DNA from: Pseudomonas triticicola
Lineage (GTDB): Bacteria; Pseudomonadota; Gammaproteobacteria; Pseudomonadales; Pseudomonadaceae
DNA length: 64,000 nt
Assembly: GCF_019145375.1 (NCBI RefSeq)
Contig: NZ_JAHSTX010000001.1
Span: 1,153,001-1,217,000, forward strand
Direction: 5' to 3'
The notes beneath the pieces were generated by a model that was not told where the DNA came from, made no database searches, and saw nothing but the letters and a program-made list of their open reading frames with translations. Both the position numbers and the translations under genes were made by a program. Shown one piece after another: positions 52,364-61,300 of this stretch; position 1 is the stretch's first letter; each line of letters starts with the position of its first letter.

Positions 52364-54100
52364 TCAGGTCTGCGTGTGCAAGCTGTTCAATATGACCTTG
52401 ATGGCGGGGCGCTCAAGCAGTTCGCACCATTTGCCTTCATCAACGATGGCGCCTTGCTGCATGACGAGCACGCGGTCAAAACGATGGAGATGTTCAACAT
52501 CATGGGTGACACATACAAAGCCCTGTCCAGCGAATGTCTTGAATAGCAAATCCCACACTGGTGTGGCGAGTTTCGGTTCAATCGAAGCACTCGGCTCATC
52601 AAACAGATTGAATTTGCCCGGTCGATTGAGGAGTCGCAGCAACGAAAGCCGCTTCGCTTCACCTCCGGAGATATTGGTGGCGTTTTCAGCGATGTGACCT
52701 CGGCCAATGATTTCATCAAGCTGGAGAGATTGAATTGCCTCGTTCAATGTTTTCGACTGCTCAACACCGAAAAGTACGGACTGTTCAAAGCTTCCTTCCA
52801 GGAACTGCGGAGACTGGGGGCTGTAACGCACCGTTTCCAGATGAACGCGAGCATTTAAGCGATCTATGCACAGCTCGTCGATGAACAGCCGGGGCCGCAC
52901 CGAAAAATCCAGTCCTGCCAGCGCTTCGAGTAACGTCGATTTGCCAGCGCCGCTGGGCCCGATGATCGCGACGGATTGGCCCTGTCGGAAGCTGATCTGG
53001 CTGGCAATTGATAGCTGCGCAACACCGTTATGGGTGATCTCGCAGGGCTCGAGCCGTAATGTTGATAGGTTATGCAACGCATCAGAGTCATTGCGGCGAT
53101 CGTTATCGAAGTCAGCAGTTGCAAGTAATTCTTTGAGTCGCCGTTGATCAGCCGAGAATTGATCCAGCACCCGATAGCCTTCGGTCAGCGCCGATACATT
53201 CAACAGGAACGTACCAGCAATAGAGAAAATGGCTACCAACTGACCGACGCTGATACTTGCTTGTCCGGACGTCTGATCCATGACTCCCCAAGCCAACAAA
53301 CCGCCGGTGGACAGGCTGATAAACAAAATCTTCGCCGCGCTCAACAGTCCGCCCGAGCCTGCTACGGTTACAGCAGCGTTGGCGTAGCGCTCAAATGCTC
53401 GGTTCAAGGGTTGTAGGGCCGTGCGTTCGGCGCGTTCCAGTTTTATCGATTTACCAGCCCTCAAAGTATTGACCAAGGTTGCACTCAGCTCATCCTCCTG
53501 GTCATTAACAGCATCGATGTGTTTTCTGCGCCATCGAATGATCCGGTGAGTTGCATAGAGATAACAGCCACCGAGGCCTGCTAGCGCGCAGAAAACCCAG
53601 GCTCCGCCCATATACCAGAATGCGCCGGCCACAATAAGAAATTCCAGACACAGGGGGAAACCCGTAGTGACGAAGAACATCAGCAACTGTTCGTGGGCAG
53701 TGATTCCGCGCTCGACCGACTTGATGAACTGTCCTATTCGCCACGTGCCGAACTGGGAAAAGTCCTTGCCCATCAACCGCGCCATCCAATTGATGGAAGC
53801 ATCCATGACAATTCGCTGGACGAGCTTTGAGAGCAGTAGCGTTTGCAGCGGGGTGGTCATCGACTGAATGCAACCGGCCAGCGTAAAAGCTGCGGTGAAA
53901 AAAAGCAGCGTACGCAGCGTTGTGTGATCGGCATCGTTTAGTGAATCGACGATCTTGCCCAATAGCAAAGGAGGGGCCAGGGCGAGGATTTTCAGGGTGA
54001 TGGTTGCGCCTATTGTCATCACCAGCAGGAGTCGATGTTTCTCGCAGGCTGTTCTTATAAATGTCTGCATGAGTATGTGCCTGTGGTCGTTTTGAATCAC
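52364..54100 (-). CDS. ABC exporter (fused membrane and ATPase domains) of the YcaO operon
   Basis: 578 residues, half-transporter length. Residues 20-310 contain about six helices (LLVMTIGATITLKILALAPP, FFTAAFTLAGCIQ, GAWVFCALAGLGGCYLYA); the ATPase domain has Walker A GPSGAGKST near 380, Q-loop SPQSPQFLEG, signature NISGGEAKR near 477, Walker B LFDEPSASIEP near 500, and His in VTHDVEH near 533. There is no N-terminal C39 peptidase domain, so leader removal, if any, needs another protease. GTG 54100 overlaps the YcaO stop; ATG 54070 is an alternative. It probably exports the modified peptide. Confidence 0.88.
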   Translation of the reverse strand: MIQNDHRHILMQTFIRTACEKHRLLLVMTIGATITLKILALAPPLLLGKIVDSLNDADHTTLRTLLFFTAAFTLAGCIQSMTTPLQTLLLSKLVQRIVMDASINWMARLMGKDFSQFGTWRIGQFIKSVERGITAHEQLLMFFVTTGFPLCLEFLIVAGAFWYMGGAWVFCALAGLGGCYLYATHRIIRWRRKHIDAVNDQEDELSATLVNTLRAGKSIKLERAERTALQPLNRAFERYANAAVTVAGSGGLLSAAKILFISLSTGGLLAWGVMDQTSGQASISVGQLVAIFSIAGTFLLNVSALTEGYRVLDQFSADQRRLKELLATADFDNDRRNDSDALHNLSTLRLEPCEITHNGVAQLSIASQISFRQGQSVAIIGPSGAGKSTLLEALAGLDFSVRPRLFIDELCIDRLNARVHLETVRYSPQSPQFLEGSFEQSVLFGVEQSKTLNEAIQSLQLDEIIGRGHIAENATNISGGEAKRLSLLRLLNRPGKFNLFDEPSASIEPKLATPVWDLLFKTFAGQGFVCVTHDVEHLHRFDRVLVMQQGAIVDEGKWCELLERPAIKVILNSLHTQT

Positions 54101-55284
54101 GCCGTTGGCGAGCTCCTGGTGCCGAGCAAAATGTGCTGAGGAGCTACGGGTTGGCCATTTCTGATTATGTTGAATCGGTCGAGACCCGGGATATAAGTCT
54201 GGGTAACTACGTTGGTCCCGGGATACTCCATGACTGTTCTGAAAAATAGGACTTTGTTCATGCCGCTCAGGTTTTTTCGGAGCAAGGCAAGTTGTTCAGG
54301 AACAGAGAGTGCAAGCAGGTTTTTTGGCGGCGCCAGGGTATTGAGTTTCAAGTTTTTAACAGGTGCAAAGTCTATCAGCTGTTTCAGTTTCTCGGATTGA
54401 CAAAGCACATCAAGTATCTTTCGGTCCGCGATTTCATCGTTGGCGTCGTATAAGGCGTTTGATTGGAATTGCTCCGTTACCGCTCTTTGGATGGCGATAA
54501 ATATGTCCAAAGAACAGCCGGAGCCGATTGCGGATATATGTCGGTCGCCGGGGCCGGTTCGTGGTAATGCAACTGCCAGATAAACTTCTGACTCGTCTTT
54601 GATAATGATGATCTGCAAAGCTTCGGCAGCCCGTAGCGCGTATGAGTTGTTGAACAGGGCTTGCGCAAGCAGGGGCGCCGACGGTGAGTAGAGATCGATC
54701 GGAGGTATCAGTCTGCAGACGGCCATGAAAAACCGGGACAACAGGTGTCGCTCAATCAGTTCCAGGGTACCGTGCAGCAGTGCTTCTGATTTCGTGCAGC
54801 CGAAAGCAGTTCCTGAGTTAGAGGCGTAGCGATTTAAAAAGCGCGTCGGTTGACTCGTTGTTTTACGTTCATCTTTGACCGGATACAGCAGGGCGCATGG
54901 CACAAAAAGCCCGGCGCAGCCGTCGAGTGATGCAAGCTGCAGACACTGTAGTGGCTCGATGTTTTTTCGCAGACTTGTGAAAATGCCGTCCGACTCGACC
55001 CCGTTCTGCGAAGCGATGTCACTGCAACCAAGCGTTTTGCAAAATGGCGGCTCGGCGTGAAACATCGCGTAGTGCTCAAGGCTTTCAGCAAGTGCACCTA
55101 CAAGCGCGTCGGGACCTTTGCCTGCGCCTGATTCAATCAGCGTGTCGTATTCGTTATAGAGTTCGGCAGTAGCGACCAGATTACCGTCATCTACATAGCG
55201 CACTCGCGCTCTCAAACCCAGTGTCTGGATAACATTGTTTATTCGGACAAACGCTTCCCTGGATGAAATCTCACGCTCTGACAT
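54097..55284 (-). CDS. YcaO-domain protein, probable peptide-modifying enzyme
   Basis: 395 residues from ATG 55284, chosen because CGAGG sits six bases upstream; a start at 55329 has no such site and would fall inside a perfect hairpin. YcaO ATP-binding signatures are present in order: SGAGKG with ESLEHY (about 53-72), NSGTAFG...EALLHG...ELIER (155-179), and GSGCSLD...RAVTEQFQ (254-274). YcaO enzymes phosphorylate backbone amides to make azolines, thioamides or amidines. Unlike azoline synthetases, the C-terminus (TRSSPTA) lacks a Pro-x-Pro-x-Pro tail, and no E1-like, TfuA or dehydrogenase partner is nearby. It overlaps the ABC exporter gene. The modification is unknown. Confidence 0.9.
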   Translation of the reverse strand: MSEREISSREAFVRINNVIQTLGLRARVRYVDDGNLVATAELYNEYDTLIESGAGKGPDALVGALAESLEHYAMFHAEPPFCKTLGCSDIASQNGVESDGIFTSLRKNIEPLQCLQLASLDGCAGLFVPCALLYPVKDERKTTSQPTRFLNRYASNSGTAFGCTKSEALLHGTLELIERHLLSRFFMAVCRLIPPIDLYSPSAPLLAQALFNNSYALRAAEALQIIIIKDESEVYLAVALPRTGPGDRHISAIGSGCSLDIFIAIQRAVTEQFQSNALYDANDEIADRKILDVLCQSEKLKQLIDFAPVKNLKLNTLAPPKNLLALSVPEQLALLRKNLSGMNKVLFFRTVMEYPGTNVVTQTYIPGLDRFNIIRNGQPVAPQHILLGTRSSPTA

Positions 55285-55305
55285 GGTGAGCCTCGTAGGC
55301 TTGAA

Positions 55306-55328
55306 TGCCGAAAGATCGACTTTCGGCA
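55306..55328 (-). terminator. Perfect hairpin between the peptide gene and the YcaO gene
   Basis: TGCCGAAAG and CTTTCGGCA form a 9-bp stem with a 5-base loop (ATCGA on the plus strand). No T run follows, so it is more likely an attenuator or mRNA-end stabiliser that makes the upstream peptide message more abundant than the enzyme message. Confidence 0.7.
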
Positions 55329-55358
55329 TTTTCAGGATTGGCTGATCGGGAGGCCGAG

Positions 55359-55472
55359 TCAGCGGGTCAGTGAGGCGAAGAAGTCCAGTTCCGTCGCCAG
55401 GAAACCTTCAAAGTGGCCCGAGCCATAAGGCAAATCATCGAAGGTGTTTATTTCAGAACGTTTTCTACCCAT
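55359..55472 (-). CDS. Short peptide gene, candidate precursor peptide
   Basis: 37 residues, too short for ordinary gene callers. The ATG at 55472 has GGAG nine bases upstream. The peptide starts MGRKRSEINT, contains DDLPYGSGH in the middle and ends in DFFASLTR. It has a basic N-terminus and an acidic, phenylalanine-rich remainder, no cysteine, three serines and three threonines. It lies 74 bp ahead of the YcaO start with a hairpin between, the layout expected for a ribosomally synthesised peptide and its modifying enzyme. Whether it is translated, modified and exported is inferred from position only. Confidence 0.66.
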   Translation of the reverse strand: MGRKRSEINTFDDLPYGSGHFEGFLATELDFFASLTR

Positions 55473-55803
55473 TACATATGACTCCATTGAATATCACGTT
55501 GTCGGCACTTTTTTGTGCGCCGAGCTTGCATGTTTTTTTGCAAGCGCAACGAGTAATAACAAGGGAGTGTTGGGCCCGCAATCAGACGGATTCCGATGAT
55601 TGCGTAGGGCGCTTCTTGAGGAGTAGTAGGATCGAACTTCGTGCTGTTAAACACAGCGGCGTTCTATGCGGAAAATTAGCGCAAATTATGGTTTGCAGGT
55701 GTTTAGAACTTGTGGAGATATCGATCAGCGTGGAATTAATGACGATGGCATTAGGGGCGATCAAATGCCGTCGTCATTTATCTTGCCATGTGAGCCGAAC
55801 TGG
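55473..55803. other. Upstream region of the peptide operon, no gene seen
   Basis: An A+T-richer 331-bp stretch. Near the peptide gene it holds two small hairpins with A/T-only loops: CGGCAC...GTGCGCCG (55503-55522) and CTTGCA...TGCAAG (55525-55544). The remainder shows no convincing gene on either strand and probably carries the promoter. Confidence 0.5.
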
Positions 55804-56160
55804 TTATTCCAGATTATTTACAAAAGTTCCTGTCCCATCGAGAATATTCTTCAAAGTCTCAACAACCTCATCCATATCCACCATATCCGGGTTGAAAGCG
55901 ATCTCCAGCACATCATCGCCATTCAACGCATCGGCATCCGCCGCAGCGATCTCGATCTTCAGCAGTTTCGACGTCAGCGTGACCTTGACCCCCTCGAGCG
56001 TCGAAGGCTCGCCATCCAGGGTGATCTCCAGCTCATCCTCATCCGGGTAACGGCTCATCAGGAACATCTCGCCCTTGTCGCTGTGGCAGCAGAGCATGGC
56101 CATGTTGTCTTCTTCGTCGTCGCACGGGTTGACGATCAGTAGCGCGGTGGTCATTTGCAT
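55804..56160 (-). CDS. Conserved small acidic protein
   Basis: 118 residues from ATG 56160 (AGGA upstream), with an alternative ATG two codons later. Very acidic: NPCDDEEDN, RYPDEDELEITLDGE and DMVDMDEVVETL. It has no signal peptide or membrane helix. I know similar proteins as conserved in Pseudomonas genomes but not a function. It is transcribed in the same direction as the peptide operon but separated from it by 331 bp, so it is probably independent. Confidence 0.72.
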   Translation of the reverse strand: MQMTTALLIVNPCDDEEDNMAMLCCHSDKGEMFLMSRYPDEDELEITLDGEPSTLEGVKVTLTSKLLKIEIAAADADALNGDDVLEIAFNPDMVDMDEVVETLKNILDGTGTFVNNLE

Positions 56161-56452
56161 GGGGGAAATCCTGGGCAGTGGCGGCGGTGAATCTGTTCGA
56201 AGGCGCGATTTTGCCAGTCTCAACCGGTTTGCGCTGCCTCCATCGGTAAAAAGTGGCAAAGCAGGACATTTCCGTCGCCCACTTCCGAATAGCGCGAAGG
56301 GAAAATCCGCCGTCAGCGTAAGGCAATTACCGAATGCGCAAAATCGACCCGAAATTTCGATTTTTCCCTTGTGATAGCCACCTTTTTGCCGTTAGTTTCG
56401 CCGCTCTTGCGCAATGGACTGCGTTAAAAAAATCCAGAAAAGGACCTTTGCC

Positions 56453-57847
56453 ATGACCCAATATTTCGAACGCGCCGAAGAAATCCGCCACCTGTCCAAT
56501 GAACAGATCGAGGAAATCTACAAGCGCTATCTCGAAGGCGAAAAAACTGCCGCGCTGATGGCGGAATTTCAGATCCCTGCAACGGTGCGCAGTCTGCTCA
56601 AGGTTCTGCCCCCGGTTATCAGTGCCGACCTCAGTTGTCCTTACTGCAAACTGCCAATGTGGGTGCGCCGACACGCCAGAGGTACTCCGCTTTCGCTGCG
56701 CAGTACCTTCAAATGCGTACGCTGTGAGCACCAGCAAAGCCTACCCGGCACCAATACCCGCCACACGACTTGCAGCTGCACAGAATGTTTCAAAGTGCGC
56801 CAGCAGCAGCTTGCCGCCCGGGCCACGCGTGATCGCCTGGAATTGGAAGCTCGGTATGGCGCGCGATGCCCCGCAGTGCCTTACGCCAATCTGGGGTTTG
56901 TGCAGAAGCTGACGTTGCTCGCTTTGCTGGATGATGGTTACGGCGCAACCGTTGAATGGATTGCGCCGTTGAATGCGCCATCCAGAGAAGAGCTGCTCGC
57001 CCTGACGTTCGAGGCACGTGAGGAGCTGCTCAAAGGCCTGCACGAAGCCGGGGTGCTGGCGGTTTCCACCGATTCCGACATCAACGCATTTGATCGCAGC
57101 GAGGGCTGCAGTATTCGCGAATACAGCGCGGTGCGTTGGCTGCCCAACATCACGCTGGATGGCGCGGCGCGCAGTACCCGTGAGAACTTGTACCTGGTGC
57201 TGTATCAGGAGTTGTCAGGCAGCGTAAAAGCGGCCTGGAAGAGCGAAATCTATTCACTGGTCTTCAGTCTCGCCCGCGAAGAGGCGATTCAATACATTCG
57301 TTTGTTGGCCCATGAAGTGGACTTCGCCTTCACGGCCGAAGCGCGCGCCGAGGAGGTGGTCGGGCAGTTGCTGCAGGATTTTTCGGTCAGTCAGGTGTAT
57401 TACTTCGCCCGGCTGGCAGTGAGAAACGCCGCGCATTTCTATGCCACCGGCAATTCCAAGGGGCGCAGTCACGCCTCCAATACCATTCCGCGCAACATGC
57501 TGAGCACGGCGCAAGACGCGCTGGCGCGCCAATGGCGCAAAAATGGCTATCGCGATGCGCGGGTGCCGCAAACGGCCTTGCAGCGTTTGCTTTTCGGCGT
57601 GGTGCTCAAGGACAGCGGCGCCGGATTTTCCAAATCGCCGGGCATGTACTGGCGTGACGAACTGGTCCCGCAATTCTTTTCCGCCGTGGCCTTCGACAGC
57701 GACTTGCTCAGCCACCTGCGCCTGTTCTGCCGCGAATGCGATTCGAGCAACATCGACGCCAGCATGGACAAGCAGATCCTGCAGACGATGTGCTACGACT
57801 GCGCCACGGTGAGCAAATTCAGAGCCTTTGAGGAACTGCCGGACTGA
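56453..57847 (+). CDS. Multi-zinc-site protein of unknown function
   Basis: 464 residues from ATG 56453, with AAAGGACC upstream. Residues 13-45 (LSNEQIEEIYKRYLEGEK) look like a helix-turn-helix. Cysteine pairs C62/C65 and C88/C91 form one zinc-ribbon; C107, C109 and C112 follow closely; a second ribbon is made by C426/C429 (CREC) and C447/C450 (CYDC). The centre is helical without recognisable catalytic motifs. It may bind nucleic acid or act as a regulator, but I recognise no family. Flanked by the acidic small protein and gdhB. Confidence 0.8.
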   Translation: MTQYFERAEEIRHLSNEQIEEIYKRYLEGEKTAALMAEFQIPATVRSLLKVLPPVISADLSCPYCKLPMWVRRHARGTPLSLRSTFKCVRCEHQQSLPGTNTRHTTCSCTECFKVRQQQLAARATRDRLELEARYGARCPAVPYANLGFVQKLTLLALLDDGYGATVEWIAPLNAPSREELLALTFEAREELLKGLHEAGVLAVSTDSDINAFDRSEGCSIREYSAVRWLPNITLDGAARSTRENLYLVLYQELSGSVKAAWKSEIYSLVFSLAREEAIQYIRLLAHEVDFAFTAEARAEEVVGQLLQDFSVSQVYYFARLAVRNAAHFYATGNSKGRSHASNTIPRNMLSTAQDALARQWRKNGYRDARVPQTALQRLLFGVVLKDSGAGFSKSPGMYWRDELVPQFFSAVAFDSDLLSHLRLFCRECDSSNIDASMDKQILQTMCYDCATVSKFRAFEELPD

Positions 57848-58326
57848 TCCGTGTCAACCGCTGGCGCTGAACCGGATGCCACGCTCAGGGTCGATAACAG
57901 GGCCTTGGGCGTTTTCGTTTCCGGATATGTAACGTCCTCGGCGACCGACCTGGCACGAAAGTCCCGTGAAACCGGGGTTTCGAACCTGCATTTCGGCGCA
58001 CGCCTGCTAGTGTTGATGCAGGCCAAACCCTGCATTTACGTGCCAATGACCGAATATGTCGCAGCACCGCAAGCAGACACATTGTCGCACCCATTAAGCT
58101 GCGCAACGGATGAGCACCCGTAAAGGCATTGCCGGCAGCGCTGGCAGTCGCTTTTGCAGATGCTCATTCATGGAAGGTGAATGTGACCTGAGTGTCCCGT
58201 CCAGCTTCACCCACCTGTCTCCCTGTTTCCTCTGCCCGAGAATCAGGAACAGGGCGACACCAGCCCCGAAAGGGCTGTTGCACGCGACGCTTTCCATCAA
58301 TAACAAGCTTAAGCGGAGTACCACAG
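57848..58326. other. 479-bp gdhB upstream region, nothing certain
   Basis: A 90-codon frame (57851-58123) starts three bases after the previous stop, but it has no Shine-Dalgarno and a composition unlike a gene, so it is not called. The rest must hold the gdhB promoter; no clear operator, repeat or RNA element was seen. Confidence 0.5.
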
Positions 58327-61300
58327 ATGGCGTTCTTCACCGCAGCCAGCAAAGCCGACTTCCAGCACCAACTGCAAGCGGCACTGGCGCAGCACATCAG
58401 TGAACAGGCACTGCCACAAGTGGCGCTGTTCGCTGAACAATTCTTCGGCATCATTTCCCTGGACGAGCTGACTCAACGTCGTCTCTCCGACCTCGCTGGC
58501 TGTACTCTCTCTGCGTGGCGCCTGCTTGAGCGCTTCGATCACGCGCAACCGCAAGTGCGTGTCTACAACCCCGATTACGAACGCCACGGCTGGCAGTCGA
58601 CCCACACCGCGGTCGAAGTGCTGCACCACGACCTGCCATTTCTGGTCGACTCGGTGCGTACCGAGCTGAACCGTCGCGGCTACAGCATTCACACCCTGCA
58701 GACCACCGTGCTCAGCGTACGTCGTGGCAGCAAGGGCGAATTGCTGGAAGTCCTGCCAAAGGGCAGCACCGGCGAAGGCGTGCTGCACGAATCGCTGATG
58801 TACCTGGAAATCGACCGTTGCGCCAACGCGGCCGAGCTGAACGTGCTGAGCAAAGAGCTTGAGCAGGTGCTCGGTGAAGTGCGCGTCGCCGTCGCTGACT
58901 TCGAGCCGATGAAAGCCAAGGTGCAGGACATCCTCACCCAGCTCGACAACAGCGCCTATCCGGTCGATGCCGACGAAAAGAACGAAATCAAGAGCTTCCT
59001 GGAATGGCTGGTGGGCAACCACTTCACCTTCCTCGGCTACGAAGAGTTCGTGGTTACCGATCAAGCCGATGGCGGCCACATCGAGTACGACCAGAATTCC
59101 TTCCTCGGCCTGACCAAACTGCTGCGCACCGGCCTGACCTACGAAGACCTGCGCATCGAAGACTACGCCGTGTCCTACCTGCGCGAACCGACCCTGCTGT
59201 CGTTCGCCAAGGCTGCGCACCCGAGCCGCGTACACCGTCCGGCTTACCCGGATTACGTGTCGATCCGTGAAATCGACGCCGACGGCAAAGTCATCAAGGA
59301 ACACCGTTTCATGGGCCTGTACACCTCCTCGGTGTATGGCGAGAGCGTGCGGGTCATCCCGTTCATCCGCCGCAAGGTCGAAGAAATCGAGCGCCGCTCC
59401 GGCTTCCAGTCCAAGGCCCACTTGGGCAAGGAACTGGCGCAGGTCCTCGAAGTGCTGCCGCGTGACGACCTGTTCCAGACCCCGGTCGACGAACTGTTCA
59501 CCACCGTGATGTCGATCGTGCAGATCCAGGAACGCAACAAGATCCGCGTGTTCCTGCGCAAAGACCCGTACGGTCGCTTCTGCTACTGCCTGGCCTACGT
59601 GCCGCGCGACATTTATTCCACCGAAGTCCGCCAGAAGATCCAGCAAGTGCTGATGGAGCGCCTGAAGGCTTCCGACTGCGAGTTCTGGACCTTCTTCTCG
59701 GAATCCGTGCTGGCCCGCGTGCAGTTGATCCTGCGCGTCGATCCGAAGAACCGCCTCGACATCGACCCGGTACTTCTGGAAAAAGAAGTGGTCCAGGCCT
59801 GCCGCAGCTGGCAGGACGACTACGCCGCACTGACCGTCGAAAGCTTCGGCGAAGCCCACGGCACCAACGTGCTGGCCGACTTCCCGAAAGGCTTCCCGGC
59901 CGGTTACCGCGAGCGTTTTGCCGCGCATTCGGCTGTGGTCGACATGCAGCACCTGCTGAGCCTCAACGAAAAAAATCCGCTGGTGATGAGCTTCTATCAG
60001 CCGCTCGGTCAGGTCTCCGGCCAGCGCGAGCTGCATTGCAAGCTGTATCACGCCGACACGCCGCTGGCGCTGTCCGACGTCCTGCCGATTCTGGAAAACC
60101 TCGGCCTGCGCGTACTGGGTGAATTCCCGTATCGCCTGCGCCACACCAACGGCCGCGAATTCTGGATTCACGATTTCGCCTTCACCGCCGCCGAAGGTCT
60201 GGACCTCGACATCCAGCAACTCAACGACACCCTGCAGGACGCGTTCGTGCACATCGTGCGCGGCGATGCCGAAAACGATGCGTTCAACCGTCTGGTGCTG
60301 ACCGCCGGTCTGCCATGGCGCGACGTGGCACTGCTGCGTGCCTACGCGCGTTACCTGAAGCAGATTCGTCTGGGCTTCGACCTGGGTTACATCGCCAGCA
60401 CCCTGAACAACCACACCGACATCGCTCGCGAACTGACCCGGTTGTTCAAGACCCGCTTCTACCTGGCGCGCAAGCTCGGCAGCGACGATCTGGAAGACAA
60501 GCAACTGCGTCTGGAACAAGCGATTCTGACCGCACTGGACGATGTTCAGGTGCTCAACGAAGACCGCATCCTGCGTCGTTACCTCGACCTGATCAAAGCC
60601 ACCCTGCGCACCAACTTCTATCAGACTGACGCCAACGGCCAGAACAAGTCGTACTTCAGCTTCAAGTTCAACCCGCATGCGATCCCTGAGCTGCCGAAGC
60701 CAGTGCCGAAGTTCGAAATCTTCGTCTACTCGCCACGCGTCGAAGGCGTGCACCTGCGCTTCGGCAACGTTGCCCGTGGTGGTCTGCGCTGGTCCGATCG
60801 TGAAGAAGACTTCCGTACCGAAGTGCTCGGCCTGGTAAAAGCCCAGCAAGTGAAAAACTCGGTCATCGTGCCGGTGGGTGCGAAGGGCGGCTTCCTGCCG
60901 CGTCGTCTGCCACTGGGCGGCAGCCGTGACGAGATCGCGGCCGAGGGCATCGCCTGCTACCGCATCTTCATTTCCGGCCTGTTGGACATCACCGACAACC
61001 TGAAGGACGGCGCACTGGTACCGCCGGTCAATGTCGTGCGTCATGACGACGATGACCCGTACCTGGTGGTCGCGGCGGACAAGGGCACTGCAACCTTCTC
61101 CGACATCGCCAACGGCATCGCCATCGACTACGGCTTCTGGCTGGGTGACGCGTTTGCGTCCGGTGGTTCGGCCGGTTACGACCACAAGAAAATGGGCATC
61201 ACCGCCAAGGGCGCGTGGGTCGGCGTACAGCGCCACTTCCGCGAGCGCGGCATCAATGTTCAGGAAGACAGCATCACCGTGGTTGGCGTCGGCGACATGG

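Noticed and set aside
55472..55654. 60-codon minus-strand frame ending at the peptide start (TAATG)
   Set aside because: It reads through the two upstream hairpins, has no Shine-Dalgarno and no recognisable pattern; kept only as a remote possibility of a coupled leader.
57851..58123. 90-codon frame between the zinc-site protein and gdhB
   Set aside because: No Shine-Dalgarno and no gene-like composition; likely part of the gdhB upstream region.
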